Shown here piece after piece: positions 7,956-16,499 of a stretch of DNA of 49,335 nt. Numbering within the stretch: position 1 is the first letter of the stretch; each line of letters starts with the position of its first letter. A program made the position numbers and the translations under genes. The notes beneath the pieces are model-generated. The model was not told the origin of the DNA, made no database searches, and was given only the letters and a program-made list of their open reading frames with translations. Origin of the DNA: CAYOVG01 sp964407285 (GTDB taxonomy: Bacteria > Desulfobacterota > Syntrophobacteria > Syntrophobacterales > Syntrophobacteraceae); assembly GCA_964407285.1 (NCBI GenBank), contig CAYOVG010000010.1, positions 1-49,335 on the forward strand. The letters are read 5' to 3'.

Positions 7956-8536
7956 AGCCGCCACCTTTTCCGGATTGTTTGCGAGTTACGGTTGTGGGTT
8001 GCGAGTTGCGGACTACGTGCTAACGGATTGCTTCGGGTTGTGAGTGGCGAGTTTGGGTCCTCGTAAGACATGGCGTGTTTTTCACGTTCATACGCGCTCC
8101 CCGCGACAGCATTCTCAACGGTACGAGTCTGCAATCTTTTCGAGGAGCACCCGGAGAACTCCCACGCATCTCCGAAAACGGTCCCTTGGTTTTCCCTTCC
8201 GGTCGCCGGAACCATTCTCGTGGTCGGACTGTGTACAACGTTATGATGAGGCCGCGCCCCGTATCTGGTTTAACGAAGTGTGGTTGGTCGGGGCCGGTCG
8301 TTCAGCGCTGGATAACCCAACCTAACAATTAGGATTGCATATTATCACAAACGAAGAGTTCATTGCAATGGGAATTTAACTTCGACCGCATACCGACTGC
8401 GCATTGTCTTGCGGCTGCGTTTTGTTTATGCTTCAAGTTGTCCGAAACAACGGCAGGCGGCGGCGCGAAGCTCGAATTTTCGGCTCGATGAAACCAAACA
8501 GACCCGAGACTCAGTTATCTGCACGGAGTACTTCAC
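7956..8536. other. Intergenic region between divergent hoxE and queD
   Basis: 581 bp with no convincing gene. Next to hoxE (7978-8055) it holds imperfect tandem copies of a GGTTGCGAGTTGCGG-like unit. Then comes a stretch of mixed composition, and an AT-richer part (about 8325-8400) that could hold the que promoter. I looked for a preQ1 riboswitch before queD and did not find one. No confident -35/-10 pair was found for either operon. Confidence 0.5.
7981..8055. repeat. Degenerate GTTGCGAGTTGCGG-type repeat cluster
   Basis: Several imperfect copies of a unit like GGTTGCGAGTTGCGG follow one another. The 14-mer GTTGCGAGTTGCGG at 7998-8011 occurs again in the opposite orientation at 46262-46275, also in an intergenic gap. 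This suggests a dispersed extragenic repeat family. Function unknown. Confidence 0.55.
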
Positions 8537-8917
8537 ATGCCCGGAGTTTTTGAAATCTACGTCAACACCCATTTTTCCGCTGCGCACCATCTTTGTGGAT
8601 ATGCGGGAGACTGCGCCCGCGTTCACGGGCACAACTGGGAGGTGGATGTTTTCGTCAGGTGCGTCCAACTCGACCGCACGGGCATAGGCATAGACTTTCG
8701 CGCCGTGAAGGATGCGGTGAAGACCGTTGTCTCCGGAATGGACCACACGGACTTGAATGAGTTGCCGCCGTTCCAAAACGACAATCCCACGTCGGAAAAC
8801 ATCGCAAGGTACATTTACGGGGAGCTTTCCGCGTTACTGAATACGGATACCGTCAAGGTCTCCAGGGTGAAGGTCTGCGAGTCCGCCGGAGCCGGAGCGT
8901 ATTACTGGGAGGAATGA
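8537..8917 (+). CDS. queD: 6-carboxy-5,6,7,8-tetrahydropterin synthase QueD
   Basis: 126 residues of the PTPS/QueD family. It converts 7,8-dihydroneopterin triphosphate to 6-carboxytetrahydropterin, the first dedicated step of queuosine and 7-deazapurine synthesis. Zinc ligands are visible at His17 (FSAAHHL) and in HGH (His30, His32). Cys26, four residues before HGH, is the expected catalytic nucleophile, and the ESAGAG segment near the C-terminus carries the pterin-binding Glu. First of four adjacent que genes. Its stop codon is immediately followed by the queE start (TGAATG), so the operon is tight. GGAG lies upstream of the ATG. Confidence 0.95.
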   Translation: MPGVFEIYVNTHFSAAHHLCGYAGDCARVHGHNWEVDVFVRCVQLDRTGIGIDFRAVKDAVKTVVSGMDHTDLNELPPFQNDNPTSENIARYIYGELSALLNTDTVKVSRVKVCESAGAGAYYWEE

Positions 8918-9565
8918 ATGCCTCTGAAAGTGAACGAGATTTTCCTCAGCATACAAGGCGAATCCTCTTATGCAGGGTGGCCCTGCGCCTTCATAAGGCT
9001 CACGGGCTGCAACCTGCGCTGTTCCTATTGTGATACCCGGTATGCCTATACGGAAGGGGCTGAGTTGACCGTCGAAGAGATCATGGAGAAGGTGCGCGGC
9101 CTGGGCTGTTCTCTCGTCGAGGTTACCGGCGGCGAACCCCTGCTTCAGGACGAAACCCCTCGGCTGGTGCGCGAATTGATCGATTCCGGGCACACCGTCC
9201 TGCTCGAAACCAACGGGAGCTTCGATATCTCCTGCGTGGACCGGCGCTGCATCAAGGTCGTCGATATCAAGTGTCCGTCCGGCGGGGAGCACGAGTCCTA
9301 CGATCACCAGAACACGCTTCGGCTCCAGGACCACGACGAACTCAAATTCGTCGTCGGCGCGAGGCAAGACTACGAATTCGCGGCAAACATGTTCGAACTG
9401 ATCCGGAAGCGGTTCCGAAAGATGAATGTGATTCACTTCTCTCCGGTGTTCGGAGTTCTCCCCCCGAAGGATCTGGCTCGGTGGATCATCGACGACGGAC
9501 TTGATGTGCGGCTCAATCTCCAGTTGCACAAATACGTGTGGGACCCCGACCGGCGGGGGGTTTGA
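8918..9565 (+). CDS. queE: 7-carboxy-7-deazaguanine synthase QueE (radical SAM)
   Basis: 215 residues. It rearranges 6-carboxytetrahydropterin to 7-carboxy-7-deazaguanine using S-adenosylmethionine and a [4Fe-4S] cluster. The cluster motif CNLRCSYC (CxxxCxxC, Cys31/35/38) and the upstream substrate-binding EIFLSIQGE are both present, followed by the EVTGGEPLLQ glycine motif of radical SAM proteins. Second gene of queDECF. GGAGG lies 5 bases before the ATG, inside the end of queD. Length is normal for the family. Confidence 0.95.
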   Translation: MPLKVNEIFLSIQGESSYAGWPCAFIRLTGCNLRCSYCDTRYAYTEGAELTVEEIMEKVRGLGCSLVEVTGGEPLLQDETPRLVRELIDSGHTVLLETNGSFDISCVDRRCIKVVDIKCPSGGEHESYDHQNTLRLQDHDELKFVVGARQDYEFAANMFELIRKRFRKMNVIHFSPVFGVLPPKDLARWIIDDGLDVRLNLQLHKYVWDPDRRGV

Positions 9566-9590
9566 TATCGACATGGCGTCGGAGACGGCA

Positions 9591-10301
9591 ATGGATGAGA
9601 AACGGGAATCGCGAAAGGCTGTAGTACTGGTTTCGGGAGGGGTGGATTCGACCACCTGCCTGGCGATAGCCGGGGCCGAAGGGTATGAGCTGTATGCTCT
9701 GAGCTTCGACTACCATCAGAGGCACCGCGTGGAGACGGAAGCTGCGAGGCGCGTGGCTTCGGCTTTCGGAGTGAGAGAGCACCTGATCCTGGAAGTGCCT
9801 CTGGACCGGATCGGAGGGTCGGCGCTCACGTCCGGCATGGAAGTCCCCAAGGACGTTTCCCCGGAGGAAATGAGCAGCCGCATCCCGGCCACCTACGTTC
9901 CGGCCCGCAATACGGTGTTTTTGTCTCTCGCGCTCGCGTGGGCGGAGGTGCTCGGGGCCGCCGACGTTTTCATCGGCGTGAACGCTCTCGATTATTCGGG
10001 TTATCCCGATTGCCGCCCGGAGTATATCCGCGCGTTCGAGACCATGGCCAACCTTGCCGTCCGGGAGACCGTCGAGGGCCGCATGCGGATGCGAATTCAC
10101 ACGCCCCTCATCCATCTTACCAAGGCGCAGATCATAGCGCGAGGCGCGCAGCTCGGCGTGGACTACGCCGTCACGCATTCCTGCTACGATCCGGACCCGC
10201 TGGGGCGCGCGTGCGGGCATTGCGACAGTTGCCTATTGAGGAAAAAGGGCTTTATTGATGCGGGATTGCCTGACCCGACTTCGTACGTCGGAAGCGAGTG
10301 A
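9591..10301 (+). CDS. queC: 7-cyano-7-deazaguanine synthase QueC
   Basis: About 236 residues. It converts 7-carboxy-7-deazaguanine with ammonia and ATP to preQ0. The PP-loop ATP-binding motif VLVSGGVDSTTC is at the N-terminus, and the C-terminal zinc site is CYDPDPLGRACGHCDSC. The frame is open further upstream, overlapping queE. The ATG at 9591 has GGAG six bases upstream and places the PP-loop where the family has it; an ATG at 9573 is the alternative. Third gene of the que operon. Confidence 0.94.
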   Translation: MDEKRESRKAVVLVSGGVDSTTCLAIAGAEGYELYALSFDYHQRHRVETEAARRVASAFGVREHLILEVPLDRIGGSALTSGMEVPKDVSPEEMSSRIPATYVPARNTVFLSLALAWAEVLGAADVFIGVNALDYSGYPDCRPEYIRAFETMANLAVRETVEGRMRMRIHTPLIHLTKAQIIARGAQLGVDYAVTHSCYDPDPLGRACGHCDSCLLRKKGFIDAGLPDPTSYVGSE

Positions 10302-10313
10302 CTGGAGTAGCGA

Positions 10314-10781
10314 ATGTCTGAAAACCCATATTCGGAGTTGACCCAACTGGGGGGAAAGGCCTCCATCCCCTCGCGCCCCGAGGATGCGCGCCTGGAAACC
10401 TTTGCCAATCCCCACCCCGATGTCGATTACGTCGTGCGACTCACGGCGCCGGAATTCACGACGCTCTGCCCCCTCACCGGGCAACCCGACTTTGCCGTAC
10501 TCGTCGTGGACTACGTTCCGGGAGACAGACTGGTGGAAAGCAAGTCTTTCAAGTTGTTCCTGGGAAGTTTCAGGAATTTCGGGTCGTTCCATGAGGACTG
10601 CGCCATTTACATCCAGAAGCGGTTGCGGGAGGCCATGGCCCCCAAGTATATCCGGGTGGTGGGGCTGTGGTACGCCCGCGGCGGGATCACCATAGACGTG
10701 GTGGCGGAAGCCGGCGCGCTGCCTTCCGGATGCTCCCTGTTGCCCCTGGGCAAGAGTGATTATCGTGGGGGGAGGGAATAG
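10314..10781 (+). CDS. queF: NADPH-dependent 7-cyano-7-deazaguanine reductase QueF
   Basis: 155 residues, the short single-module form of QueF. It reduces the nitrile of preQ0 to the aminomethyl group of preQ1. The nucleophilic cysteine is Cys52 in TTLCPLTGQPDF. The family motif ESKSFKLFLGSFRN (NADPH and substrate binding) and the catalytic GSFHEDC are present. It is the last gene of queDECF, 12 bp after queC. A GTP cyclohydrolase (FolE) gene, which would supply the first precursor, is not in the window. Confidence 0.96.
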   Translation: MSENPYSELTQLGGKASIPSRPEDARLETFANPHPDVDYVVRLTAPEFTTLCPLTGQPDFAVLVVDYVPGDRLVESKSFKLFLGSFRNFGSFHEDCAIYIQKRLREAMAPKYIRVVGLWYARGGITIDVVAEAGALPSGCSLLPLGKSDYRGGRE

Positions 10782-10783
10782 GG

Positions 10784-10904
10784 ATGCCGGAGATGTTGCG
10801 AAGCAATGGGAAATACATGAGCGTCGAAGAGTATTTTGCCCGAGGTCATTCACTCAATCGAAGCCCGTGTATCCCTGAAAGAGATCCATGAACGGGTGCG
10901 GTAA
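10784..10904 (+). pseudogene. Possible remnant of an Uma2-like (DUF820) gene
   Basis: Directly after queF a short frame from ATG 10784 reads MPEMLRSNGKYMSVEEYFA, which resembles the start of Uma2/DUF820 endonuclease-fold proteins (the Y-x-V/T-EEY motif). A different frame then reads PEVIHSIEARVSLKEIHERV and ends with TAA at 10902-10904, which resembles the end of the same family. The simplest reading is a gene that lost its middle, including the catalytic part. The match is short, so this is tentative. Confidence 0.3.
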
Positions 10905-10914
10905 AACGCGACGC

Positions 10915-11883
10915 TCACTCGCCTCGTCCGGACAGGGTAAAAAATGCGAGTTCGGGTCTGCAGTTGATTCTTATCGGCACGATGCTGAAACCGATACCTT
11001 TGCTCACGTACAACCGGTTGTTCTCATGGCCGAAATCTTTGATCCACCCGTCGGCGTGGACTTCGCGGCCTTTGACTATGGAAAGCCACGACCACGAAGG
11101 GAGAAACGGAATGCGTATCTGGCCGCCGTGAGTGTGACCCGCCAGCGTTAAGGGCGCCTGTCCGGCTGGAATGTTTTCGTACGGTTGAGGATTGTGCATC
11201 AGGATGATCCTGGGGGCGGTTTCCGGAAGACCCGAAAATGCTTTCCGCACATCGGCCTCATGGGGGTAGTAGGGGCCGACGCCGACGATGTAGAGCGGGT
11301 GGTCCGGGTTGGTTGGAGCGTCCCCGGACCTTTTCAATGCAACCGCTTCGTTTTTCAGGACCCGCACTCCTTTGGCTTCAAGGCTGCTTTCCAGTATTTC
11401 GGCTACCCAGGGAAGCTTCAAGGACTCTTGCGTCTCCATGGCGTAGTCATGATTTCCGAATACCGCGTACACGGGAAGACCCGCCTGAACGAGCGGCAAG
11501 ACGATGTCGGTCGTCCTGTCAACCAAATCCCTGACCGTTCGCGCGCCGTCTTCTTCCGCGAACTCTTCAAGCGCCTCCGGAAGCGGATCGTCTTCGGTGG
11601 GATGGTAGATGAAATCGCCGCCGATAAGAACCGCCGCCGGTCGTGCGGCGATAATCCGCTCGACGATGCGCCTGGAAGTGTCCTCATTCCCAAACCACAT
11701 GCCGACCTGCAAGTCGCAGATGAAGGCGATCCTCGCCCTCTCCCATTCCGGTGGAAGATGAGGAATCTCCACATCATAGTGGACTTCGTCTATGAGTCTC
11801 GGCTCGATCGCCACGCCCCATATTCCCACGAGAAAGACGACTCCGAGAGAGAATGCGAGTATTCTCACGATCTTGTGAAACAT
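10915..11883 (-). CDS. Membrane-anchored metallophosphoesterase (YkuE-like)
   Basis: 322 residues from the ATG at 11881-11883. One N-terminal membrane segment (IVRILAFSLGVVFLVGIWGV, residues about 5-24) is followed by a calcineurin-like phosphoesterase domain. Metal motifs: ICDLQVG (Asp57), LIGGDF, VFGNHDYA and GHTHGG. The first motif is normally DxH, but here it is Asp-Leu-Gln, so one ligand of the two-metal site is changed while the others look intact. Related proteins act on UDP-sugar or phospholipid-type substrates at the cytoplasmic membrane; the substrate here is not known. A longer in-frame start at 12054 would add 57 residues without family character. Monocistronic by spacing. Confidence 0.85.
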   Translation of the reverse strand: MFHKIVRILAFSLGVVFLVGIWGVAIEPRLIDEVHYDVEIPHLPPEWERARIAFICDLQVGMWFGNEDTSRRIVERIIAARPAAVLIGGDFIYHPTEDDPLPEALEEFAEEDGARTVRDLVDRTTDIVLPLVQAGLPVYAVFGNHDYAMETQESLKLPWVAEILESSLEAKGVRVLKNEAVALKRSGDAPTNPDHPLYIVGVGPYYPHEADVRKAFSGLPETAPRIILMHNPQPYENIPAGQAPLTLAGHTHGGQIRIPFLPSWSWLSIVKGREVHADGWIKDFGHENNRLYVSKGIGFSIVPIRINCRPELAFFTLSGRGE

Positions 11884-12366
11884 AGAAAGTATCCCGTCAA
11901 ACGATCCCTCACTTATGCAAGGGCCGGAGAAAGGCGCCGGACGCAGGATGCGCCGTGCGGTTGTCTTCGACTGAATTATAATATAAGCATCCGGCAGTCG
12001 GGCGGTGGTCGCTGCTTCCCGTATTCTCGAACTAAATCCTATCCTTAAAGCCATTCCGATTATCTCCCTTACAATTTTTGATGCTCCTTGCTGAAATTTG
12101 TTTACATAAAACCCGATTCGGTGCTAAGGTGGTCGCCCAAAATCAAAGAACGGCAACAATCGCGTTACTGTAAAATAAGGAATCTTGTCACAACGCTGTT
12201 GACCTGGCCGGAGCGAGACCGCTCCGGGACTCGAGGGCGAGGAGCGTTCTTTCTTTCGCCTGGGACGGCGGACAGGAGGATTTTGCGGTATTACGGATAG
12301 TTGTATAAGTATGGAGGGGGCTGCTTCATTATCAATTCATCAGTTGGATCGTGAGGAGAAGTTGGA
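11884..12366. other. Intergenic region between divergent phosphoesterase and FadL-type genes
   Basis: 483 bp with no convincing gene. It should contain promoters for both genes. A weak candidate for the right-hand gene is TTGCGG at 12283-12288 and TATAAG at 12304-12309, but the spacing of 15 is short. An inverted GAGCG/CGCTC-rich patch lies near 12210-12245. Confidence 0.45.
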
Positions 12367-13647
12367 ATGAGGGGAAAGAGTTTTTTTGTGTTGTTTTGTG
12401 CACTTGCGCTGTTTCTGACCGGCGGCCGGATCTGCTCGGGAGCAGGTTTTGCGCTCTATGAGGGGAGCGCCCGGGGCAATGCTCTCGGCGGCGCCGTGGT
12501 GGGAATGGCCGACGACCCGTCCGCGGTATTCTACAATCCGGCCGGCATCACCCAGTTGCCGGGGATACAGACCATGGCCGGGGCGACGTTCATCCTGCCC
12601 GCCAGCGACATTGTCACCACATCCGGCGGCGCGCGCACGAGAACGGAATCGGTGGATAATGTCTGGTTCCCGCCTCATCTATACCTTACCGGCCAGGTCA
12701 CGGACAGCCTGTGGCTGGGGTTTGGGAGCTTTTCCCAGTTCGGTCTCGGGACGGAATTCGACCAGAACTGGCCGGGGCGCTACAACAGCTACAAGGCGTT
12801 CATCGAAAGCGTCACGATAAATCCCAACGTGGTCTACAAGGTAAACAACCAGTTGTCCGTGGCGGCAGGCCTGGACATTATTTATTTCGACATCGAGTTG
12901 GACCGTAAGATCGACCCGCTGGGTCTCAACAATCCCGCATTTGACGTGGATCGTCAACTGAAGGGGGACGCCTTCGGATACGGTTTCAACTTAGCCGTGC
13001 ATTACAAGCCCCTGGACTGGCTGTCCATGGGCGTGTCGTACCGCAGCCAGGCAAAGGTGGATGTGGAAGGCACCTCCGATTTCACCAAACCCGCCGCCCT
13101 GGCGGCTTCGCCTGCGCTTTCCCGCTTTTTCAACGATACGGACGCTTCCGGTTCCATTATCCTGCCGGACATGCTCTTCATGGGCATCGCCTTCAAGCCC
13201 ATCGACCGCCTCAGCATGGAGGTAGGAGCTACATGGACCCGGTGGAGCCTCTACAACACGCTCAGCATCGATTATGAAATCGACCCGATGGGAAGCGGGC
13301 GTCCCGCGGCTTACGGCAGCATCAAGGACTGGCGCGATGCCTGGCGGTTCCAGATAGGGGCTGAATACAGGCTGCTTGATTGGCTGGATCTGAGAGGCGG
13401 ATATACCTACGACGAGACGCCGGACCCGAACGCACGTGTGGACTACCTGGTGCCCGCCAACGACCGGCACCTGTTCGCTCTGGGTAGCGGAGCGCACTGG
13501 GGCAACTGGACGTTCGATCTCTCCTATACGTACCTTCATATCGTCGAACGCCATGTGAGTGCGCGGCCGGCGGATTCCGTACTCGAGTCCGACTTCGAGA
13601 ACGGGCACGCGCATCTCATTGGAGCAAGCGTCGGCTACAAGTTTTAA
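12367..13647 (+). CDS. OmpP1/FadL/TodX family outer-membrane protein
   Basis: 426 residues. A signal peptide (KSFFVLFCALALFLTGGRICSGA) is followed by a mature N-terminus, GFALYEGSARGNALGGAVVG. The FadL family signature then appears: DDPSAVFYNPAGITQLPG, the N-terminal hatch/NPA region. The remainder alternates as expected for a 14-strand beta barrel and ends with a terminal Phe (GASVGYKF), the outer-membrane insertion signal. Members transport long-chain fatty acids or other hydrophobic compounds across the outer membrane. The substrate here is open. AGGAG lies upstream of the ATG. A strong inverted repeat follows at 13697-13748. Confidence 0.93.
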   Translation: MRGKSFFVLFCALALFLTGGRICSGAGFALYEGSARGNALGGAVVGMADDPSAVFYNPAGITQLPGIQTMAGATFILPASDIVTTSGGARTRTESVDNVWFPPHLYLTGQVTDSLWLGFGSFSQFGLGTEFDQNWPGRYNSYKAFIESVTINPNVVYKVNNQLSVAAGLDIIYFDIELDRKIDPLGLNNPAFDVDRQLKGDAFGYGFNLAVHYKPLDWLSMGVSYRSQAKVDVEGTSDFTKPAALAASPALSRFFNDTDASGSIILPDMLFMGIAFKPIDRLSMEVGATWTRWSLYNTLSIDYEIDPMGSGRPAAYGSIKDWRDAWRFQIGAEYRLLDWLDLRGGYTYDETPDPNARVDYLVPANDRHLFALGSGAHWGNWTFDLSYTYLHIVERHVSARPADSVLESDFENGHAHLIGASVGYKF

Positions 13648-13696
13648 GCTCTACCGAGGCGGGCGCTCCGGCTATAGCCGGTTGTAAACCGCGAAA

Positions 13697-13748
13697 GACA
13701 CGAAAAGCACGAAAAGAGGACTCATCCTTTTTCGTGCTTTTTCGTGTC
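13697..13748. terminator. Large inverted repeat after the FadL-type gene, probable terminator
   Basis: The left arm starts GACACGAAAAGCACGAAAA at 13697; the right arm (about 13727-13748) is its complement apart from single extra T bases. The long stem contains T-runs in both directions. It can act as a terminator for the gene upstream. Its ACGAAAA core also occurs in the hox hairpin at 4268-4301, so it may belong to a dispersed repeat family. Confidence 0.6.
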
Positions 13749-13796
13749 CTGCGTGGTAGAAAAGGTTGTCGATAAAAACTGAGGAGGCGCCACGAA

Positions 13797-14462
13797 ATGA
13801 AGATCACCAGCGAGATATTCCAGGTTGGCGGGGGACAGCTTACGTCCTCCGAAGATGCGGCCGTATACCTCGTGAATTTCGGAGGACGCGCCGCGCTGGT
13901 GGATGCCGGTTGCGGCCGTTCGGAGAAAAAGCTCCTGAAAAACATCCGGGCGCGCGGCGTCGAGCCGGACCGGATAGAGTACCTCCTGATCACGCACTGC
14001 CACTACGACCACACGGGGGGAGCGCCCGGCGTGAAGGCTAAAACGGGGTGCCGCATCGTGGCTCACGAACGGGACGCCGCCTTCCTAGAAGAAGGCGACA
14101 ACGAGGTGACCGCCGCCAACTGGTACGGTTCGTCCATCGAACCCTTCACGGTCGATAGAAAGTTGACCGCGGACAGGGAGGAAATAGACCTGGGCGGAAG
14201 AGTCATCCAGGCCATCCATGTCCCGGGGCATTCGCCCGGATCGGTGGTGTATCTTGCCGAATCGGACGGGTTGAAGGTGCTTTTCGGCCAGGACGTCCAC
14301 GGCCCCATCCATCCGTCCCTTCTTTCCAACCGCGAGGATTACCTCCAATCTTTGAAATTGATGCTCACCCTGGAAGCCGACGTGCTCTGTGAAGGCCACT
14401 TCGGAATCTACAACGGCAAGAAGACCGTGGCCGAATTCATCGGCCATTTCCTCAAGAGATAG
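13797..14462 (+). CDS. Metallo-beta-lactamase-fold hydrolase
   Basis: 221 residues with the zinc motif THCHYDH (His67, His69, Asp71, His72). The other metal-binding positions are HVPGHSPGS, FGQDVHGP and CEGHFGIY. This fits a single-domain glyoxalase II-like or RNase Z-like hydrolase with two metals. No extra substrate domain is visible, and no flavodoxin domain follows, so it is not a flavodiiron protein. It starts at ATG 13797, with a GAGGAGG site upstream (13780-13787). Substrate unknown; thioester hydrolysis is one possibility for the family. Confidence 0.9.
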   Translation: MKITSEIFQVGGGQLTSSEDAAVYLVNFGGRAALVDAGCGRSEKKLLKNIRARGVEPDRIEYLLITHCHYDHTGGAPGVKAKTGCRIVAHERDAAFLEEGDNEVTAANWYGSSIEPFTVDRKLTADREEIDLGGRVIQAIHVPGHSPGSVVYLAESDGLKVLFGQDVHGPIHPSLLSNREDYLQSLKLMLTLEADVLCEGHFGIYNGKKTVAEFIGHFLKR

Positions 14463-14766
14463 CATCCCCCCTGCGATTCCCGCCGCAACTTGACATAAGC
14501 CTCGATCGTCCACAAATTATATAATGAGGCAGAGCTACGAGATGCGGTTGATTGATTCCGGCAACATTGTGTTGGGTGCGGCATCGGTTGCGATCGGGGT
14601 CCTTCCCCGGTTCTTCCGTGCAGGGGAGAACTGCATGCCGGCCTCGAACGATCGTTTTTCTACCGTACGTCTCGTTTCATGCTTATATTGTTGAAGGGGT
14701 TAACCGGAAGGAAAGCGGGAATCGACGTTCAACAAGCTGCAACCGGTCCCGTGACGGGACCGGAAG
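14463..14766. other. Intergenic region before the thioredoxin reductase fusion gene
   Basis: 304 bp without a convincing gene. It contains TTGACA at 14490-14495 and TATAAT at 14520-14525, but these are 24 bases apart, too far for an ordinary sigma-70 promoter. The 3' end carries the inverted repeat 14743-14763. Confidence 0.4.
14743..14763 (+). promoter_or_regulatory. Inverted repeat overlapping the ribosome-binding region
   Basis: CCGGTCCCGT and ACGGGACCGG form a perfect 10-bp dyad around one central base. It ends three bases before the first possible start codon (14767). If 14767 is the true start, the RNA hairpin or a bound repressor would cover the ribosome site. If 14800 is the start, it lies in the leader. 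Confidence 0.45.
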
Positions 14767-16455
14767 ATGCGTTCAACTCGAGAAAAGGCGACAAAAGAGA
14801 TGGCAGACGAAAGAATATCTTCCGAGAATGAGGCTTTCTTGCGTGGAGAAGTTGCGGACCAGTTGAGAAAGGTATTTGCGGGGCTGCCCCATACCATCTC
14901 ATTGCATCTTTTCACACGGCGAGGAGACAACGACATCCTGAACCAGGGCGCGCGGGACTTGATCCAGGCTTTCCAGGAAGTCTCCGACAAGATCCAGTTG
15001 AAGGAATACGACCTCAACGACCCGGCGGCAAAGAAATGGAAGGTAACCTCTTCCCCGACCATCCTGTTCGAACCCGAGCGCTATTCCATCCGTTACCTGG
15101 GAGTGCCTTACGGCGAGGAAGGGCGAACTTTCGTCGGGATGCTCGTGCTGCTTGGGCTGCGGTCCTCCAACCTGGGAGAGCAGGCCCTCAAGATCGTGAA
15201 CAAAATCGATTCTCCCAGGCATATCAAGGTTTTCGTCAGCCCAACCTGCCCCTACTGCCCCGAGCAGGCGCTGCACGGGGTCAAGGCGGCGATCGAGAAA
15301 CCGGACCTTGTTTCGATCGATATCGTGGACATCCAGGCGAACCAGGAAATGGCGGCCCAGTATTCCGCTTACAGCGTGCCTCAGACGTTCGCCAATGAAG
15401 CTCTCATAGCCCAGGGGGCGCAGCCGGAGGAGCTGTTCATGCTCTCCCTGGACAAGCTGGAGCAGCAGACGATCTTCATCCCCGATGTGGAGGCGGAACT
15501 GGTCGAGACGGACCTGGTGGTGATCGGCGGCGGACCGGCCGGGCTTGCCGCGGGCATATACGCGGTGCGAAGCGGCCTCAAGACGGTCGTGGTCGAGCGC
15601 GGCGCATTGGGCGGCCAGGTGGCGACGACCCCCATCGTGGAGAACTACCCGGGCCTTACCCGCGTTCCCGGCAAGACCCTGGTGGATATCATGGTGAGCC
15701 ACGCGCTCCAGTACGTACAGATCTTCCAGGGCGAGGAAGTGATGGATGTCCGCGAGGGTGACCCGCTGGAAGTCGTCACGACGCGCAGGAAGTTCCGCAC
15801 GAAGGCGGTTTTGCTGGCTACGGGAGCGGAATACAAGCACCTGGGGATTCCCGGCGAATCCAGGCTGGCCGGGCGTGGAGTGAGTTACTGCGCCACGTGC
15901 GACGGAATGCTGTTCAGAGGCAAGCGGGTGGTGGTCGTGGGCGGAGGCAACAGCGCGGCCACGGAAGCTTTGCATCTGCACAACATAGGCGTGTCGGTGA
16001 TCATGGTGCACAGGAGAAGCTCTCTGAGGGCGCAGGAACATCTCGTCAAGAGCATCAAGGAAAGCGGCATCCCGATTCTGTGGGACACGGAGCTTGTCGA
16101 GATCAGGGGCCAGGAAAAGGTGAACGAACTGCTTTTGCGTAACAACAAGACCGGAGACGTCAGGTCGCTCAGGGCCGATGGGGCATTTATCGCTATCGGC
16201 TACAATCCCAATGTGGAACTGGCGAGGAAGATCGGCGTCGAGCTTACCGAGGACGGTTTCATAAAGCGCGACGAGCACCACCGCACCAACATTCCGGGCG
16301 TCTACTCGGCGGGCGACGTCGAGGGAGGCTTCAAGCAGATCGTCACCGCGACCGGGCAGGGCGCAGAGGCCGCTCTTTCCATATTCGAGGACCTCATAAA
16401 TCCCTACTGGCGCAAGGACGAGGAAGAGAAAAAGCCTCTGGCTGTAGCGACTTAG
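14767..16455 (+). CDS. Thioredoxin reductase fused to N-terminal double thioredoxin-fold domain
   Basis: 562 residues in two parts. Residues about 20-235 form two tandem thioredoxin/glutaredoxin folds, as in protein disulfide oxidoreductases and the N-terminus of AhpF. The first fold has lost its CxxC (LFTRRGDND); the second has CPYC (Cys161, Cys164) and the cis-proline SVPQTF. Residues about 245-545 are an FAD/NAD(P)H thioredoxin reductase: GGGPAG FAD loop at 254-259, redox pair CATC (Cys375, Cys378), a second nucleotide loop GGGNSA, and GVYSAGDVEGG near the end. The protein should carry electrons from NAD(P)H to its own glutaredoxin-like site and then to a partner such as a peroxiredoxin. 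No ahpC is adjacent. ATG 14800 is an alternative start. Confidence 0.92.
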   Translation: MRSTREKATKEMADERISSENEAFLRGEVADQLRKVFAGLPHTISLHLFTRRGDNDILNQGARDLIQAFQEVSDKIQLKEYDLNDPAAKKWKVTSSPTILFEPERYSIRYLGVPYGEEGRTFVGMLVLLGLRSSNLGEQALKIVNKIDSPRHIKVFVSPTCPYCPEQALHGVKAAIEKPDLVSIDIVDIQANQEMAAQYSAYSVPQTFANEALIAQGAQPEELFMLSLDKLEQQTIFIPDVEAELVETDLVVIGGGPAGLAAGIYAVRSGLKTVVVERGALGGQVATTPIVENYPGLTRVPGKTLVDIMVSHALQYVQIFQGEEVMDVREGDPLEVVTTRRKFRTKAVLLATGAEYKHLGIPGESRLAGRGVSYCATCDGMLFRGKRVVVVGGGNSAATEALHLHNIGVSVIMVHRRSSLRAQEHLVKSIKESGIPILWDTELVEIRGQEKVNELLLRNNKTGDVRSLRADGAFIAIGYNPNVELARKIGVELTEDGFIKRDEHHRTNIPGVYSAGDVEGGFKQIVTATGQGAEAALSIFEDLINPYWRKDEEEKKPLAVAT

Positions 16456-16499
16456 ATCTTTACTCAGCGCTTCGCGGGACCGTTCCCGGGTCCGATACA

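Noticed and set aside
8340..8536. Possible preQ1 riboswitch before queD
   Set aside because: I looked for the compact preQ1-I pseudoknot pattern and its A-rich tail and did not find it.
14490..14525. TTGACA and TATAAT before the thioredoxin reductase fusion gene
   Set aside because: Spacing is 24 bases, well beyond the 15-19 accepted for sigma-70, so I do not call it a promoter.
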